Assembly (NCBI RefSeq): GCF_015706575.1
Contig: NW_024037062.1
Coordinates: forward strand, 3,468,811 to 3,532,810
DNA: 64,000 nt
Source of the DNA: Patiria miniata
Taxonomy: Eukaryota; Echinodermata; Asteroidea; Valvatida; Asterinidae
Direction of reading: 5' to 3'
Below are positions 1 to 13,057 of this stretch, one piece after another. Numbering within the stretch: the first letter of the stretch is position 1; the number at the start of each line of letters is the position of its first letter. The notes under the pieces were generated by a model. That model saw nothing but the letters and a program-made list of their open reading frames with translations. It had not been told where the DNA came from and did not search any database. Both the position numbers and the translations under genes were made by a program.

Positions 1-930
1 AATGTCACTGCTTGTACTCAGAATGCATTGCAAGGTCACAAGTATGAAAATTATGTTCTGGCTTAACTAAGATTTAAACTAAAACATGTTCATTACATCT
101 TTGACACATAAGCATTTTAACATGCGGGAAGATAAGCTGGCACGATGGGGACGCATTATTATACCCCCATGACTGAAAATGCACTCCACTGGTGCACTTG
201 ATGGGGTATACAAGTAAAATATTTCACAGAATTGTAACGCCTACCACAATGGTTTAAAATTTTGGGAGGAAAGAAAAGGTCCCCCCCCGCAACTGGATCT
301 ATCCCATCATTTGCGAAGTTCATCAGGCTTATACCAGGATTTCTGTACACGCTGCAGATGACGGATGAAGTTGGAGGTAGTTCCATGAACACTTATTTCA
401 GAAATCGTGGCTTTGCAAAAGTTACAGTTTGCAGAATGTCTCTTCTTGCCCGTTTTGTGGCCCGAATACTTCTTGTGATTGGTAAATCCATACTTGATCA
501 CTCGCGAAAGCACTGATTTGATAATATCATGTCGGCGCATATTATCATACCACATATTATGTGGTATGGAGTGGTAAGTCAGCTTCCTCGGCAGTCGACA
601 AGAAGTTGAACACGTGTTGCCAACGATCTGCGGGATGATCGGATGGACTGCTCAGTATGTGCGCGTGCGTGCTGCGTAGGCACTGCGTGCGCCCAAACCT
701 CGAACTTTTGCTAATTGACACATCGTTTTGCAAAGGATTTTCATTTAAATTCTAGCGCACGCAATATTTTAGCAGATAAATGCATGAGAATGTTCGCAGG
801 GTTTACACATTGAAAAAGTGCTGTACAATATAGAAATTTAACATTTAATCATGTCATGCAAGCCACCAGGCCAGTGAATGTGCCAGTTATTAGGCACAGT
901 CTCATTAGTCTGGTTCTATGGCGTCGTTAA
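1..930. other. No gene seen
   Basis: Only short chance frames on both strands. A small palindrome at 546-568 (11-bp arms CATACCACATA, one-base centre) is the only structure noted. Confidence 0.5.
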
Positions 931-2245
931 GCCCCTGTCACACTTTTGCATATCCCAATACCTTATGAGTTCCTTATCAAAATTTTTCAATACGCAGCCG
1001 TACGATCAAAAACGTCGAATTTTTTTGATTACTTTGACATGTGCGACGCAAATCTAGCGAACAAGTAACGAATTCAGCGCATCCACTGCGTATGAGATGC
1101 GTATGAGTTGCGTATGCAGTGCGCAAGTTCGCCATCTGTGCGTTTCTCATAAGTTACGAATAAGTACAACGCGCTGCCCACTCGCAGGGCGAGCGGTACT
1201 AATTCGGGCAATACGTCGGCATTCGATATGAGTTCGTTCAGCGTGCGTTGTATCTGCGCTGCAAGTACGCTGTGTATACGTCCAATATAGGAGGTCAGCG
1301 TATTACCGCGTATGAACGGCTTATCCCCCTTGAACACATAGCGTAATCGTACCGCGCTCGACCGATGCGGGACCGATGTGCTGCGTATTTATAACTAAGG
1401 GCCCTGTCACACTTCTGCGTATCCTAATTCCTTATGAGTTGCGCATTGACTTTTTTTCATACGCAGTCGTACGCACAATACGCACCTCATATGCATCTCT
1501 ATCGTTTTGTGTAGGTTTTATGTACGCAGGTATACGCATGGTACGGCCAAGTACGCTGGATAGTTTTTGGCATGCACAAAACTACGCTGCGTACGCTGTT
1601 ACGCAGGTCATAAGTTATCAATACGCAGCGCATCGGTCCCGCGTCGGTCGAGCGCAGTACGAGTACGCTATGTGTTTGTGAGGGATAAGCCGCTCATGCG
1701 CGGCAATACGCTGACCTCCTATATTGGACGTATACATAGCGACGTATTGCACGAATTAGTATCGCTTGTCTTGCGAGCGGGCAGCGCATTGTACTTATTC
1801 GTAACTTATGAGAAACGCACAGATGGCGAACTTGCGCACTGCATACGCAACTCATACGCATCTCATACGCAGTGGATGCGTTGAATTCGTTACTTGTTCG
1901 CTAGATGTGCGTCGCACATATGTCAAAGTAATCAAAAAATTTCGACGTTTTTGATAGTACGGCTGCGTATTGAAAATTGTTGATAAGGAACTCATAAGGA
2001 ATTGGGATACGCAAAAGTGTGACAGGGGCTTTATGACCTGCGTAACAGCGTACGCAGCGTAGTTTTGTGCATGCCCAAAACTATCCAGCGTATTGAGCCG
2101 TACCATGCGTATGCCTGCGTACATACAACTTACACAAAACGATAGAGATGCATATGAGGTGCGTATTGTGCGTACGACTGCGTATGAAAAAAAGTCAATG
2201 CGCAACTCATAAGGAATTAGGATACGCAGAAGTGTGACAGGGCCC
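931..2245. mobile_element. Harbinger-like MITE, host copy, split by a same-family insertion
   Basis: The host copy is 931-1397 plus 2031-2245. Its ends are GCCCCTGTCACACTTTTGC on the left and the reverse complement of GGGCCCTGTCACACTTCTGC on the right. The interior is rich in TACGCA/TGCGTA words. Between the two halves lies another copy in opposite orientation (1399-2030). Removing it restores the order seen in the guest copy. No transposase frame is present. TIRs beginning GGGCC with a TTA-like target duplication point to the PIF/Harbinger superfamily; that assignment is inference. Confidence 0.7.
1399..2030 (+). mobile_element. Harbinger-like MITE, guest copy (632 bp)
   Basis: A complete copy with ends GGGCCCTGTCACACTTCTGC and, inverted, AAGTGTGACAGGGGC. 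It sits in the 931-2245 copy in reverse orientation; flanks read ACTAA on the left and TTTATG on the right, where an uninterrupted relative reads ACTTATG, consistent with a 3-bp TTA/TAA duplication. No coding capacity. Confidence 0.7.
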
Positions 2246-3579
2246 ACGTATGTTTCAGCCGCTCATTTAGTTTGCGCGCATGCGCACTCAAAATATGAAA
2301 TATGATAATCAGCAAACATGGATGCCTGCGGTCGCAGTTTGACCCACTGAAGTATCGGTCAACATCACGCTTGAAGAACTTTGATTAATTTTTCTTTCCA
2401 CGTGGACAGGAATTTAAGGCAATCAAAGTCACTTTTGCAAACCTTAGCGCAAAAAAACAGAGAGTATTTGATGCATTTTTTTTGTTTTTCCGTGTCGTGT
2501 AGTACGAAAATATTGGGTCACAAATTCAAAACAGGCGACAGTTTAGGGGATAATTTTTCAGTTTTGCCGAGTAATTGTAAACTTGTCTTCACTGAAAAAT
2601 GGTAAAAGATGCCATGGAAAGTGCGATGTTTAAATATCATTTAAGTCGGAAACCGTTTCAATGAGAAAAGTAAGGTCTCACGTTATACGTTTTTTCGTTG
2701 AATGCAACGTTAGTGTGCACGTACCTGTACACAGACCCTGCGGGAATCTGGCCCGTAAACATGGCTAGCCACGCGCCGCGCGCGGCGCTCCGTTTGTAAT
2801 CTTTCGACGCGTTGGCAAATAAATGTATACATTTAACTGAAACGATTTACAACTGACTGGTTCCCGCCCCTGAAATGCAAGTACGATCACAGAGGGCACT
2901 GGGACCAGTGTATTTGTGCACGAAGCTTTCAAAATGGGTTTACTCGAAAAATGACGATTTTTATAAGCTACAGGTTTCCTTCTTACATCAAATCACCTGT
3001 AAAATGATAATAATGTATCATCCTTTCCGATGGTACTACGGCTGATCTAAGGTAAACCCGGAAAATTGTCAAAATGTGTAAACCAAAGTCAAAAGCGAAA
3101 GATTTTTTTCCTTTTCATTTTTGTACGTTTTTTGTCCATAATTATTGTTTTTTTTTATATTTTAAAAGGTTTTTAGCGCCGTTACCACACTGTAGAGACA
3201 ATTTATATCTTTGTTCACTTGGTCTACTGATAATTTTTGGTTTGAATCATCTTTTAAGTACGTTTGAGAAGGATACATTTTAAGACATGAAAACCAGACA
3301 ATCGTTCAGTGCGTCGTCTGTTACCGCTCTTTGCAAGCCGACGACGCGGAGGAAACCATTGCGCATGCGTGAGAAGACGAACTAAATGCACGCACGGTCT
3401 ATGGGGCTGAAACATACGTGGGCCCTTGGGGAGTCTTTCATCAAGAAACTGAACGGGCACTCGCAGCGGACGTCCGTGCCTACACCGAGCACAGACAGTA
3501 TCCGTATCACACAATATGGACCCGTACGAGTTCACGTCGCGCAGGGCTAGCTACGTACGTAGGCGAGGCGGCCCGTTCA
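2246..3579. other. No recognised gene
   Basis: Mostly AT-rich single-copy sequence. From about 3373 to 3627 a plus-strand frame (NARTVYGAETYVGPWGVF and on) lacks stops, and overlapping it the plus-strand ATG at 3516 reads MDPYEFTSRRASY before a GTACGT. Neither resembles a family I know, and the frame runs into the tandem repeat that follows, so I do not call a gene. Confidence 0.4.
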
Positions 3580-4012
3580 CTCAAATGTACACTGCCACTA
3601 TCCGGCGTTAAGGCTATTTACAAATGAAAAAATATAAAATTCTAGATGATAAATAATCGCTAAAATGATAATCAATAATCTCTGTAGTGTACACTGCCAC
3701 TATCCGCCATTAGGGCTATTTACAAAAAAAAACACCCACTGCACTGCCACCTCCATCCGCCTTTATAGCTATTTACAGTAGAAACAAATATAATATTCTA
3801 GATAATAAATAATTACTCAAATGTACACTGTCACCATCCGCCACTGGGGCTATTTACCAAAAACAAACTAAAATCATCAAAATGTGCACTGCCACCTCCA
3901 TCCGTCATTCGGGTTTTTTACAAAGGAAAAAAAACCAATAAAATTCTAGATGATAAATAACCACTGAAATGCACACTGCCGCCTCCATCCGCCATTAGGG
4001 CTATTTACATTT
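3580..4012 (+). repeat. Degenerate tandem repeat, six units
   Basis: The core CACTGCCACYWYCATCCGCC followed by GGGCTATTTACA recurs at about 3587, 3689, 3748, 3822, 3880 and 3969, with irregular spacing of 58 to 102 bp and AT-rich linkers containing ATTCTAGATRATAAATAA. The variable linkers suggest an old array. Confidence 0.75.
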
Positions 4013-5526
4013 TTTTTTCTTTTTTTTTTAAATTCATCTTTAGTGTTGTACATGTATGATTAAAGTGTTGCAATATAGCGGTCGAGTACTAATAGAGGGG
4101 GGTGGTAAAGTCCAATGTCAAAATATGAAGACGCCCATCTGGGAAATGGTTAACACCATCAATACAAGACTGTTGACACCAAAACTAATGCTGTATCTCT
4201 TAAATAACCCCTTGAAATTCCAAATTAACCCCAACATGGCCCTTTTTCTGGCTATTTGAGTATTCTGCTGTTCATACCCTGACTAGTCATGTTGTAGTAA
4301 CGATGAATAAAGACTTATTATTTCAAATTGGAAACATTCAGGCACAACAGCATATGGAAAGAACTCAGAAAGATGCTTAGCTTGAGGTGCTGCCTTGAAA
4401 GTTTAACCCCTGAAAGAGGCAACAGGAGCATTGCTTGGTGTGTTATACACATGCGTAATAAGGTGAATGACTTTACAAGACTCCGAATGTTATGGAGGTG
4501 GATTTCAAAGCAGGTCTTTTGCTTTTTTATGAATTTTTTTTATAAACATTCCTGTATTATTCGTGATTGCACTGATAAATAAGTAAGCTGATTCAATTAA
4601 TATGTATGGAATTACTATGCCATCTTTAAGATGAAAAGACGGACATGGATGGACATTCTTGAATCATACTACATGTACTTTCTTTCTTATGATTAATCCA
4701 TCTCTTGTTCCCTTATTCAATGTAGAATTGGTTTATTCAACACTAAAGCAACCTATTTTATTGATGAAATTGAGATGCGACTTGATACATGTTCATAACA
4801 AGGACACACATTTGTGATGAATTTCTGTTCCTGTTATAAAAATGTATGAAGTCTTGAAGATGTACATCCCTGTAGTTTAAAAATACCAACCGGTAGAGGT
4901 TGAATGTAAGATTGACCAGTGGAATCCTGAGAAATTTATCAAACTTGGTGGACAATGTTCTTACCAGGACATGGGATGTAGAAAGATGAAAAAGCATGAC
5001 AGAGTACTTCATGTATCGACTTCTGTCTATGGTTCTCTTAAATGTCGCACTTTAGTTACCTTTTGTGTGGAACGACCCCTAGGCCTATGTTTTATACAAT
5101 CATTTACATGTATATCTACATGTATGCCCCGACTGTCTGTGGTATTTAGTGATATTAGTGCATTAATAATGTTCATAATAATTATATTAATTTGTCAGTT
5201 ATGTGCTCATCTATGAAAGTCTTACTGACTTCAGTGGTGTGTTCAATATAAACTATGTCAAAGCTATTAAATTGGGGGGAAAAACATTCATTTCGCAATA
5301 ATACTCACTGTCCACTGTGCGTGCAGTGCGAATTTATTTTTTTTTGGATGGGGTGGGTTTTTTTCATGCTAGATACCCACTTCCTATTATACAAAATATC
5401 CCTCAAATGACCCAATGCATCACCTCTGAAGTGGGCACAATCATATTCCAACATTTTGATTTGCATCCCAATTATCACCCCGTTAGTACTAACGTAATAA
5501 TTTATTCCAAGTTGCACTTGACCAAA
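4013..5526. other. No gene seen
   Basis: AT-rich sequence with only short chance frames. No terminal repeats or tandem structure recognised. Confidence 0.45.
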
Positions 5527-5528
5527 TA

Positions 5529-7150
5529 TAGGTTTTCCCAGCCAATTTCACCAAGTTTTCGTTCAATTTAACGCCTGGCTAATTCGATTTAGATTGAAAT
5601 TGAAAGATCGTGCAGATCGGCATTCGACAATCAAAAAGAATCCTTCAATTTCACTATCCGAGCATTCTATCGCCTTGTAGCTTCACTCGTCCCTATCAAA
5701 GACGCATTCATATTAAAATTATCGTGTTGTTCATTCAATGTCGTCTAAACCATTAGTAAGGGGTTGATTGGGCAATCGTTTTCATTAATGGGCAAACATG
5801 TTTTTCATTTTGTCAAACATCTTTTAAGACTTCATACGTGTCCGTATTCCTTAGCGTAAATCATATTTGATGACTTCAAACCGTAGATTGACTTTCCTTC
5901 TTAATGAAAGGGTATGTGCAAGGAATTTTTCACATGAAATCTTTTTGTGCAACTCTGTGAAATGTAAGAAAACTACACATTTGACAACACTTTTTGGGTT
6001 AATCTTATTGCAAATGTCCACTTCTTTAAACATTTAAAAGTTTCCATGTTTTTCCGGACTAATGCTGTTACTGTGATGTCATTTCAGGAAGACACTCAGT
6101 TTAGGGTTTTTCTTTCAAATTATTCATCCAAATTTGCTAATTGAAAACATTTGTGGGAAAGGGTTGGTCATTGGCTTACTGCCATGTACTGACACATCAT
6201 ATAATCACCAAATTAAAGAATTTTATGACAGCAAAATATTCTAGCAACTTTTTTTGCTGAAATAGCCGTGTTTTCTAATGAATATGAAACTTTGCATTAG
6301 CATAAAAACGGAGAAGGCACCAAAAACACCCATCAAAATGAAAAATAAAACTTGCAAATAAGGTTAAATGTGACACAAAGATGTATTTTCAAGGTTTGCA
6401 TTGAAATCTTTGCATGGGCCCTGTGAATATGGTAAGTGTTCGGTCAGACATACGCAAGAAAACATTTAAGAAATAACGCAAGAGAAGTGTTCCCGACGGT
6501 ACAACCATTGCCAAACATGCGTCACGTGTCCCGATGTCTTACGCGTCAAGAAATCGTCAACGTAAAAAAGCCCCTTGATCAAACGTTTTAACAAGTAGAA
6601 AAGATCAACAGTGAAAAAAGAAATTATCTTAGTCCCTTTCAATTCATTATTTCGTTGCATCTTCTTTCCCTCATATCAGTTGATTTGTAACATTGTAAAT
6701 TTTACAGTCATCAAGATTTTTTTTGTGGGGGGGGGGTAGAAATGAACCTCGGAGAAAAATAGGAAAACAAATTGATTAAAAATCTTACTGATTTAATGAC
6801 CAAACGATGAAAGCGATTGCCCATAAACGAATAAGAAACGAAAAGCATGGTTATACGTTATAAGCGCACAGATGTTCGCTAATTTGAATGCGTCAATCGT
6901 CAAAAACGGGTTGCAAAGACTTTATTTAAGATTGCTACAAGTTAAGTCTTGAATGCACCAAAACGAAATAGGCTGCTCGAAAACGAAAACGAACATTCAC
7001 AGCAAAATCTTGGCTGCCTAAAAATGAAATTGAATGAACCCCAAACGAAAAAGAAACCGCAATTGGACCACATGTGCAAAACTCACGCGAAATTGAATGG
7101 CTGATAATGAAACTGATTAGAAAAATTCGGAAATTCGCCGGTAAAACCTA
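5529..7150 (+). mobile_element. TA-target element with TAGGTTTTCCCGGC ends, copy 1
   Basis: The left end is TAGGTTTTCCCAGCCAATTT and the right end CGCCGGTAAAACCTA, each flanked by TA. It is 1.6 kb without a transposase frame. The ends carry repeated GAAATTGAATGA-like words that may be subterminal binding sites. The TA duplication is shown by the empty site described for 17945-24344. A Tc1/mariner-type relationship is possible from the TA target alone but unproven. It pairs head to head with copy 2 (7532-9181), so together they form a large imperfect palindrome. Confidence 0.8.
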
Positions 7151-7531
7151 TATTAAAGTAATCAGTTTATGAAATGTCTGAAAGATGCATATCTTTGCAC
7201 TGATAATGTCTTTCACTCAGATTCGAGAAGTATCATTTTAGTAAAAAAAACTATAATATGATTTACGCTGAGATAACTAAGAATTTTATAGGAATACAGA
7301 TATGCAGGAAGTTAAGATATGCTTGACAAAATGTTAAATATTATGTTTGCTCATTATGAAAATAAATGTCCGATCAACCCTTACTGTTGGTTCAGACGAA
7401 ATTCAAAGAACAAGACGATACTTTCAGATTATTTTATTCTTTTTGATTGTCGAATGACGTTATGCGTGATCTTTTCATTTTAATCTAAAATGAATTAACC
7501 ATAGGTGTTAAATCGAATGAAACATATATTA
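7151..7531 (+). mobile_element. Truncated TA-target element fragment
   Basis: Text such as TTTATAGGAATAC, GTCCGATCAACCCTTACTG and GAACAAGACGATA matches the right half of the element at 51342-52106. The outer end was lost where copy 2 begins. It fills the gap between copies 1 and 2. Confidence 0.6.
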
Positions 7532-9181
7532 TAGGTTTTCCCGAATTTTTCTAATCAGTTTCATTATCAGCCATTCAATTTCGCGTGAGTTTTGCACATG
7601 TGGTCCAATTGGGGTTTCTTTTTCACTTTGGGTTCATTCAATTTCATTTTTAGGCAGCCAAGATTTTGCTGTGAATGTTCGATTTCGTTTTCGGGCAGCC
7701 CATTTCGTTTTGGTGCATTCAAGACTTAACTTGTAGCAGTCTAAATTTAAGTCTTTGCAACCTTTTGACGGTTGACGCATTCAAATTAGCGAACATCTGT
7801 GCGCTTATAACATATAATGCTTTTCGTTTCTTTTTCGTTTATGGGCAATCACTTTCATCGTTTTGTCATTTAAATTAGTAAGATTTTTTAAACGATATTT
7901 TTTCCTATTTTTCTCCGAGGTTCATTTCCCCCCAAAAATCTTGGCGACTGTAAAATTTACAATGTTACAAATCAACTAATATGAAGGAAACAAGATGCAA
8001 CGAAATAATAAATTAAAAGGGATTAAGATAATTTCTTTTTCAGTGTTGATCTTTTCTATATACTTGTTTAAACGTTTGATCAAGGGGCTTTTTTACGTTG
8101 ACGATTTCTTGACGTGCAAGACATCGGGACACGTATGTTTGGGAATGGTTGTACCGTTGGGAACACTTCTCTTGCGTTATTTCTTAAATGTTTTCTTGCG
8201 TATGTCTGACCGAACACTTACTGTATTCACAGGGCCCATGCAAAATTTTTACTGCAAACCTTAAAAATACATCTTTGCGTCACACTTAACCATATTTGCA
8301 AGTTTTATTTTCCCTTTTTGAGGGGTGTTTTGGTGCCCTTCTTGTTTTTATGCTAATACAAAGTTTCATATTCATTAGAAAACATGTGATGGCATTCCAA
8401 GCAAGATTAATGTGACACGGTTATTTCAGCAAAAACAAAGTTGGTAGAATTTTGGATATTTTACTGTCATAACTTTTTCTTTTTTTGGTGATTATATGAT
8501 GTGTCAGTACATGGCAGTAAGCCAATGACAGAACACTTTCCCACAAAAGTTTTCAATTAGCAAATTTGGGATGAATAATTTGAAAGAAAAAACCTAAACT
8601 GAACAGTGTCTTCCTGAAATGACATCACAGTAGTGACAGCGTTATGCCGGGAAAGCATGGAAACTTTTAAATGCTTAAAGAAGTGCACATTTGAAATAAG
8701 ATTAACCCAAAAAGTGTTGCCAAATGTGTAGTTTTCTTACATTTCACAGAGTTGCGTCAAAGAATTCCTGAGAAATATTCATTGCACATACCTTTTAATT
8801 AAGAAAGAAAGTCAATCTTCGGTTTGAAGTCATCAAATATGATTTAGACTTTTAAGACTTCATACGGACACGTATGACGTCTTAAAAGATGTTTGACAAA
8901 ATGTAACATATGTTTGCCCATTAATGAAAACGAATGCCCTATCGATCCCTTACTAATGGTTTAGACGGAATTGAATGAAAAACGCGATACTTTTAATATG
9001 AATGCATCTTTGATAGGGACGAGTGAAGCTAAAAGGCGATAGAATGCTCGGATAGTGAAATTGAATGATTCTTTTGATTGTCGAATGTCGATCTGCGTGT
9101 TCTTTCAATTTCAATCTAAATCGAATGAGCCAGGCGTTAAATTGAATGAAAACTTGGTGAAATTGGCCGGGAAAACCTTTA
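7532..9181 (-). mobile_element. TA-target element with TAGGTTTTCCCGGC ends, copy 2 (inverted)
   Basis: The left end is TAGGTTTTCCCGAATTTTTC and the right end GGCCGGGAAAACCTTTA. Order of internal blocks is the reverse of copy 1. Its right flank (AATATGATTGT) matches the right flank of the element at 51342-52106, so the two occupy the same site in the two duplicons. No transposase. Confidence 0.75.
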
Positions 9182-9680
9182 ATATGATTGTGTATTTTGT
9201 TCATTGTTTATTTTGTTAAATATGATAATTTGGTAATGTGATTCCTGATGACGTCAAAATGACGTGCCCTCTGTATCAGGGTTGATTTTCGTTCCACGTC
9301 TCAAGTTCCTGCTGAGAACAGATTGAAGAAAAGTCGCTGAGAATGACGGTCCGGGAAAAAGAAAGAAAAGCTCGTACGATTCTAAATCGGTGGCATTTTT
9401 AATGATGATTGTGCACTTAAATGCAAGGCCAGTAGAATCAGAATTACAAGAGACTGACTGAGACCTCATAGTGTGTACATCCATGTACATCTTCCTGATC
9501 CGAAAGTAACAGGGAGCAATGATATTTGGAAGAAGTAAAAAATGTTCAAACGATATGAGACAGGGAGGCACTGATAGAGGGGGTAATTCAGTCGTTCGTT
9601 AATGAGTATGAAGACAATCATTGGATCAATGCCTTTTAAAGTATGAAGAAGTCAGCCAAGAATAGGCCCTCCTTTTCAAT
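9182..9680. other. Spacer between TA-target elements, no gene seen
   Basis: Paralogous to 52107-52844, which carries an extra 240 bp. Contains GATGACGTCA. A 105-codon minus frame exists but is not conserved as one frame in the other copy, so I do not call it. Confidence 0.5.
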
Positions 9681-9681
9681 A

Positions 9682-11253
9682 AAGGTTTTCTCGGAGAAAT
9701 TCTGATTTGTTCAAATCAGTTTCATAATCAGCCATTAAATATTGCGTGAGTTTTGCACATGTGGTCAAATTGGCAGTAAGCCATCGACCACAAATGTTTT
9801 CAATTAGCAGATTTTGGATGAATAATTTGAAAGAAAAAACCCTAAACTAAGCAGTGTGTTAGGCTTCCTAACGGGCAAACATGTTTCACATTTTGTCAAA
9901 CATCTTTTAAGACTTCATACGTGTCCGTATTCCTTAGCGCAAATCATATATTTGATGACTTCAAACCGTAGATTGACTTTCTTTCTTAAAGGGTATGTGC
10001 AATGAATTTTTTCTCAGGAATTCTTTTTGCGCAACTCTGTGAAATGTAAGAAAACTACACATTTGACAACACTTTTTTGGTTAATCTTATTGCAAAGGTG
10101 CACTTCTTTAAGCATTTAAAAGTTTCCATGTTTTTCCGGACTAACGCTGTTACTGTGATGTCATTTCAGGAAGACACTGTTCAGTTTAGGTTTTTTTCTT
10201 TCAAATTATTCATCCTAAATTTGCTAATTGAAAACATTTGTGGGAAAGGGTTGGTCATTGGCTTACTGCCATGTACTGACACAACATATAATCACCAAAT
10301 AAAAGAAATTTATGACAGCAAAATATCCAAAATTCTAGCAACTTTTTTTGCTGAAATAGCCGTGTAACATTAATCATGCTCGGAATACCATCACAGGTTT
10401 TCTAATGAATATGAAACTTTGCATTAGCATAAAAACGGAGAAGGCACCAAAAACGCCCCTCAAAATGGAAAATAAAACTTGCAAATAAGGTTAAATGTGA
10501 CACAAAGATGTATTGCATTGAAAACTTTGCATGGGCCCTATGAATATGGTAAGTGTTCGGTCAGACATACGCAAGAAAACATTCAAGAAATAACGCAAGA
10601 GAAGATTTCCCGATGGTACAACCATTTCCAAACATATTACGTGTTCCGATGTCTTGCACGTCAAGAAATCATCAACGTAACAAAACCCCTTGATCAAACG
10701 TTTCAACAAGTAGAAAAGATCAACAAGGAAAAAGAAATTATCTTAGTCCCTTTCAATTAATTATTTCGTTGCATCTTGTTTCCCTCAAGTAACTTTGTAA
10801 AATTTACAGTCGTCAAGATTGGTTTTTTTTTAGGAGGGGGGAATGAACCTCGGAGAAAAATAGGAAAAAATGTCGATTAAAAATTCTTATTAATTTAAAT
10901 GACCAAACGATGAAAGCGATTGCCCATAAACGAATAAGAAACGAAAACTGGCATGGTTATACGTTATAAGCGCACAGATGTTCGCTAATTTGAATGCGTC
11001 AACCGTCAAAAGGTTGCAAAGACTTAATTTAAGACTGCTACAAGTTAAGTCTTGAATGCACCAAAGCGAAATAGGCTGCCCTAAAACGAAAACGAACATT
11101 CACAGCAAAATTTTGGCTGTCTAAAAATGAAATTGAATGAACCCCAAATAAAAAAGAAACCCCAATTGGACCAGGTGTGCAAAACTCGCGCGAAATTGAA
11201 TGGCTGATAATGAAACTGATTAGAAAAATTCGGAAATTCGCTGGGAAAACCTA
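9682..11253 (+). mobile_element. TA-target element, copy 3 (composite)
   Basis: The left end is degenerate (AAAGGTTTTCTCGGAGAAAT), the right end GCTGGGAAAACCTA. The first 200 bp are in the opposite internal order to the rest, so this is a recombined copy. In the right duplicon the equivalent place holds a 728-bp copy (52845-53572). Confidence 0.7.
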
Positions 11254-11689
11254 TATTCAAACTCGTCCATCAACATCCATTTAGTGCACTTCCAATGTTT
11301 AATTTTGTCTTTTGTCAGACAATTTCTAATTCAGTTCATACAAGCAAATTAAAACAATGATTACACGTTTTCGTCCCGGAGTATTCGATCTCGTCTCGTC
11401 TACGCAAAACCTTAGCTTGTTATTCAGAATCAAATTCGTCTAATTGATTTATATAAGACGAATTCGATCTCTGAATGCTACCATTCGGAAACAGCTTAGA
11501 TGAATTTGACCTGTAATGTCGAATATTCTCGACCCAGTGACTAAAGAGGGTGACCAAACTTTGAAATTGAATGGTAAATGACTAATTTAAGTGGTTTTCT
11601 TTAAGCATGTGAAATTTTTCTCGGACGAAATTGAATGTTAGAGTTGATGAAATTGAATGAAAATGTTTTTAAATAGCCGGGAAAACCTA
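11254..11689 (+). mobile_element. Short TA-target relative, left end missing
   Basis: Matches 53646-54118 from TCGTCCATCAACATCC to the right end TAGCCGGGAAAACCTA, but the first 50 bp, including the left terminal repeat, are replaced by the end of copy 3. Confidence 0.7.
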
Positions 11690-12624
11690 TAGTTTCTTAG
11701 ACCGTAACATTGCCAAGGCCTTTTTGGTAATATTTTATCCTCTCATCAATTTGATCATAAAGTAAGACTCGTTCATTTATGATGCAGTTACTCCGGGAGA
11801 ATACACAAAAGAGGCACAACCATTAATTGCTAGCCTTCTACCTCGTCTTCTTGCCCAAATGTCAATTAGGCATCGATAAAAATAAATAAATTTAGTCAAA
11901 TTATCCATGACATTTCAATTGTGTAGTTCACTGAAAAGCAGAGCCAACATAAAAAAAAACCTGAAAGCGGATTACTCCATGAACTTTTGTTTTTTCATCA
12001 CAGAGTTTTGGTAACCCTTGGGGTAACCCACCGGATACGCACCAATGGCGGCGATTTCTAGTCAGGATTTGGAGGGCACAGCTGCGTCGACAGACGAATC
12101 TCCGGGGGGGGGGGGGGGGGAGGGAGGGGAGATTGCCAAGTAGGCATATTAATGGTTCGAGCTTAGTGGTAGCCCGCTAGCCAAATGCGAGTAAATACAG
12201 CGGCGGGCTAGTCAAAGCACTTGTTACATTACAGTGTAATAATTCGTTTGTCTTGTTAATGACCAATACTTTTATAGGGAGATATTTCAAGGGGGAATTA
12301 ACTTAAATTATGTGGTATAGTTTAATGTTTGTAATGTAAAGTTGAATGTATTTTAATATTTTGAGCACAAAAACCACGACACCTTCTATTGTATGCCACT
12401 GTATATAAATGGCAATCAACCAAATCAATCAATCAATCAATCAATCAGAACTATTAAAGTCCCCCTGGCGAGTCATAATTATTGAAATAAGGCATGCAAC
12501 TTTCTCGTGTATTCGTGGATTTTAGCGTTTTTAATGGAAATTGCGGCCTGAAATCCCCGAAAATGTCATGTTTTGGATTGATTAATACTTATCCTATTTC
12601 AAAGGTCTGGTTGAAAGGGAACTA
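11690..12624. other. Duplicon spacer, no gene seen
   Basis: Intron or upstream DNA matching 54119-55530 apart from the palindrome there. Holds a G-run at about 12104-12120 and an (AATC)n microsatellite at 12414-12447. No coding signal. Confidence 0.5.
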
Positions 12625-13035
12625 TAGGTTTTCCCGGCGAATTTCCGAATTTTTCTAATCAGTTTCAATATCAGCCATTCAATTTCGCGTGAGTTTTGCA
12701 CATGTGGTCCAATTAGGGTTTCTTTTTCATTTGGGTTTCATTCAATTTCATTTTTAGGCAGCCAAGATTTTGCTGTGAATGTTCGTTTTCGTTTTCGGGC
12801 AGCCTATTTCGTTTTGGTGCATTCAAGACTTAACTCGTAGCAGTCTGAAATTAAGTCTTTGCAATATTTTGACGGTTGACGCATTCAAATTAGCGAACAT
12901 CTGTGCGCTTATAACGTATAACCATGCTTTTCGTTTCCTATTCGCTTATGGGCAATCGCTTTCATCGTTTGGTCATTTAAATTAGTAAGATCTTTTAATC
13001 GATATTTTTTCCTATTTTTCTCCGAGGTTCATTCC
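12625..13035 (+). mobile_element. TA-target element, one-ended copy
   Basis: Starts with TAGGTTTTCCCGGCGAATTT, followed by the usual outer 400 bp up to TCTCCGAGGTTCATTCCCCC. No right terminal repeat found. The same copy is at 55531 in the other duplicon, so it predates the duplication. Confidence 0.7.
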
Positions 13036-13057
13036 CCCACTCAAAGAATCTCGTTTT

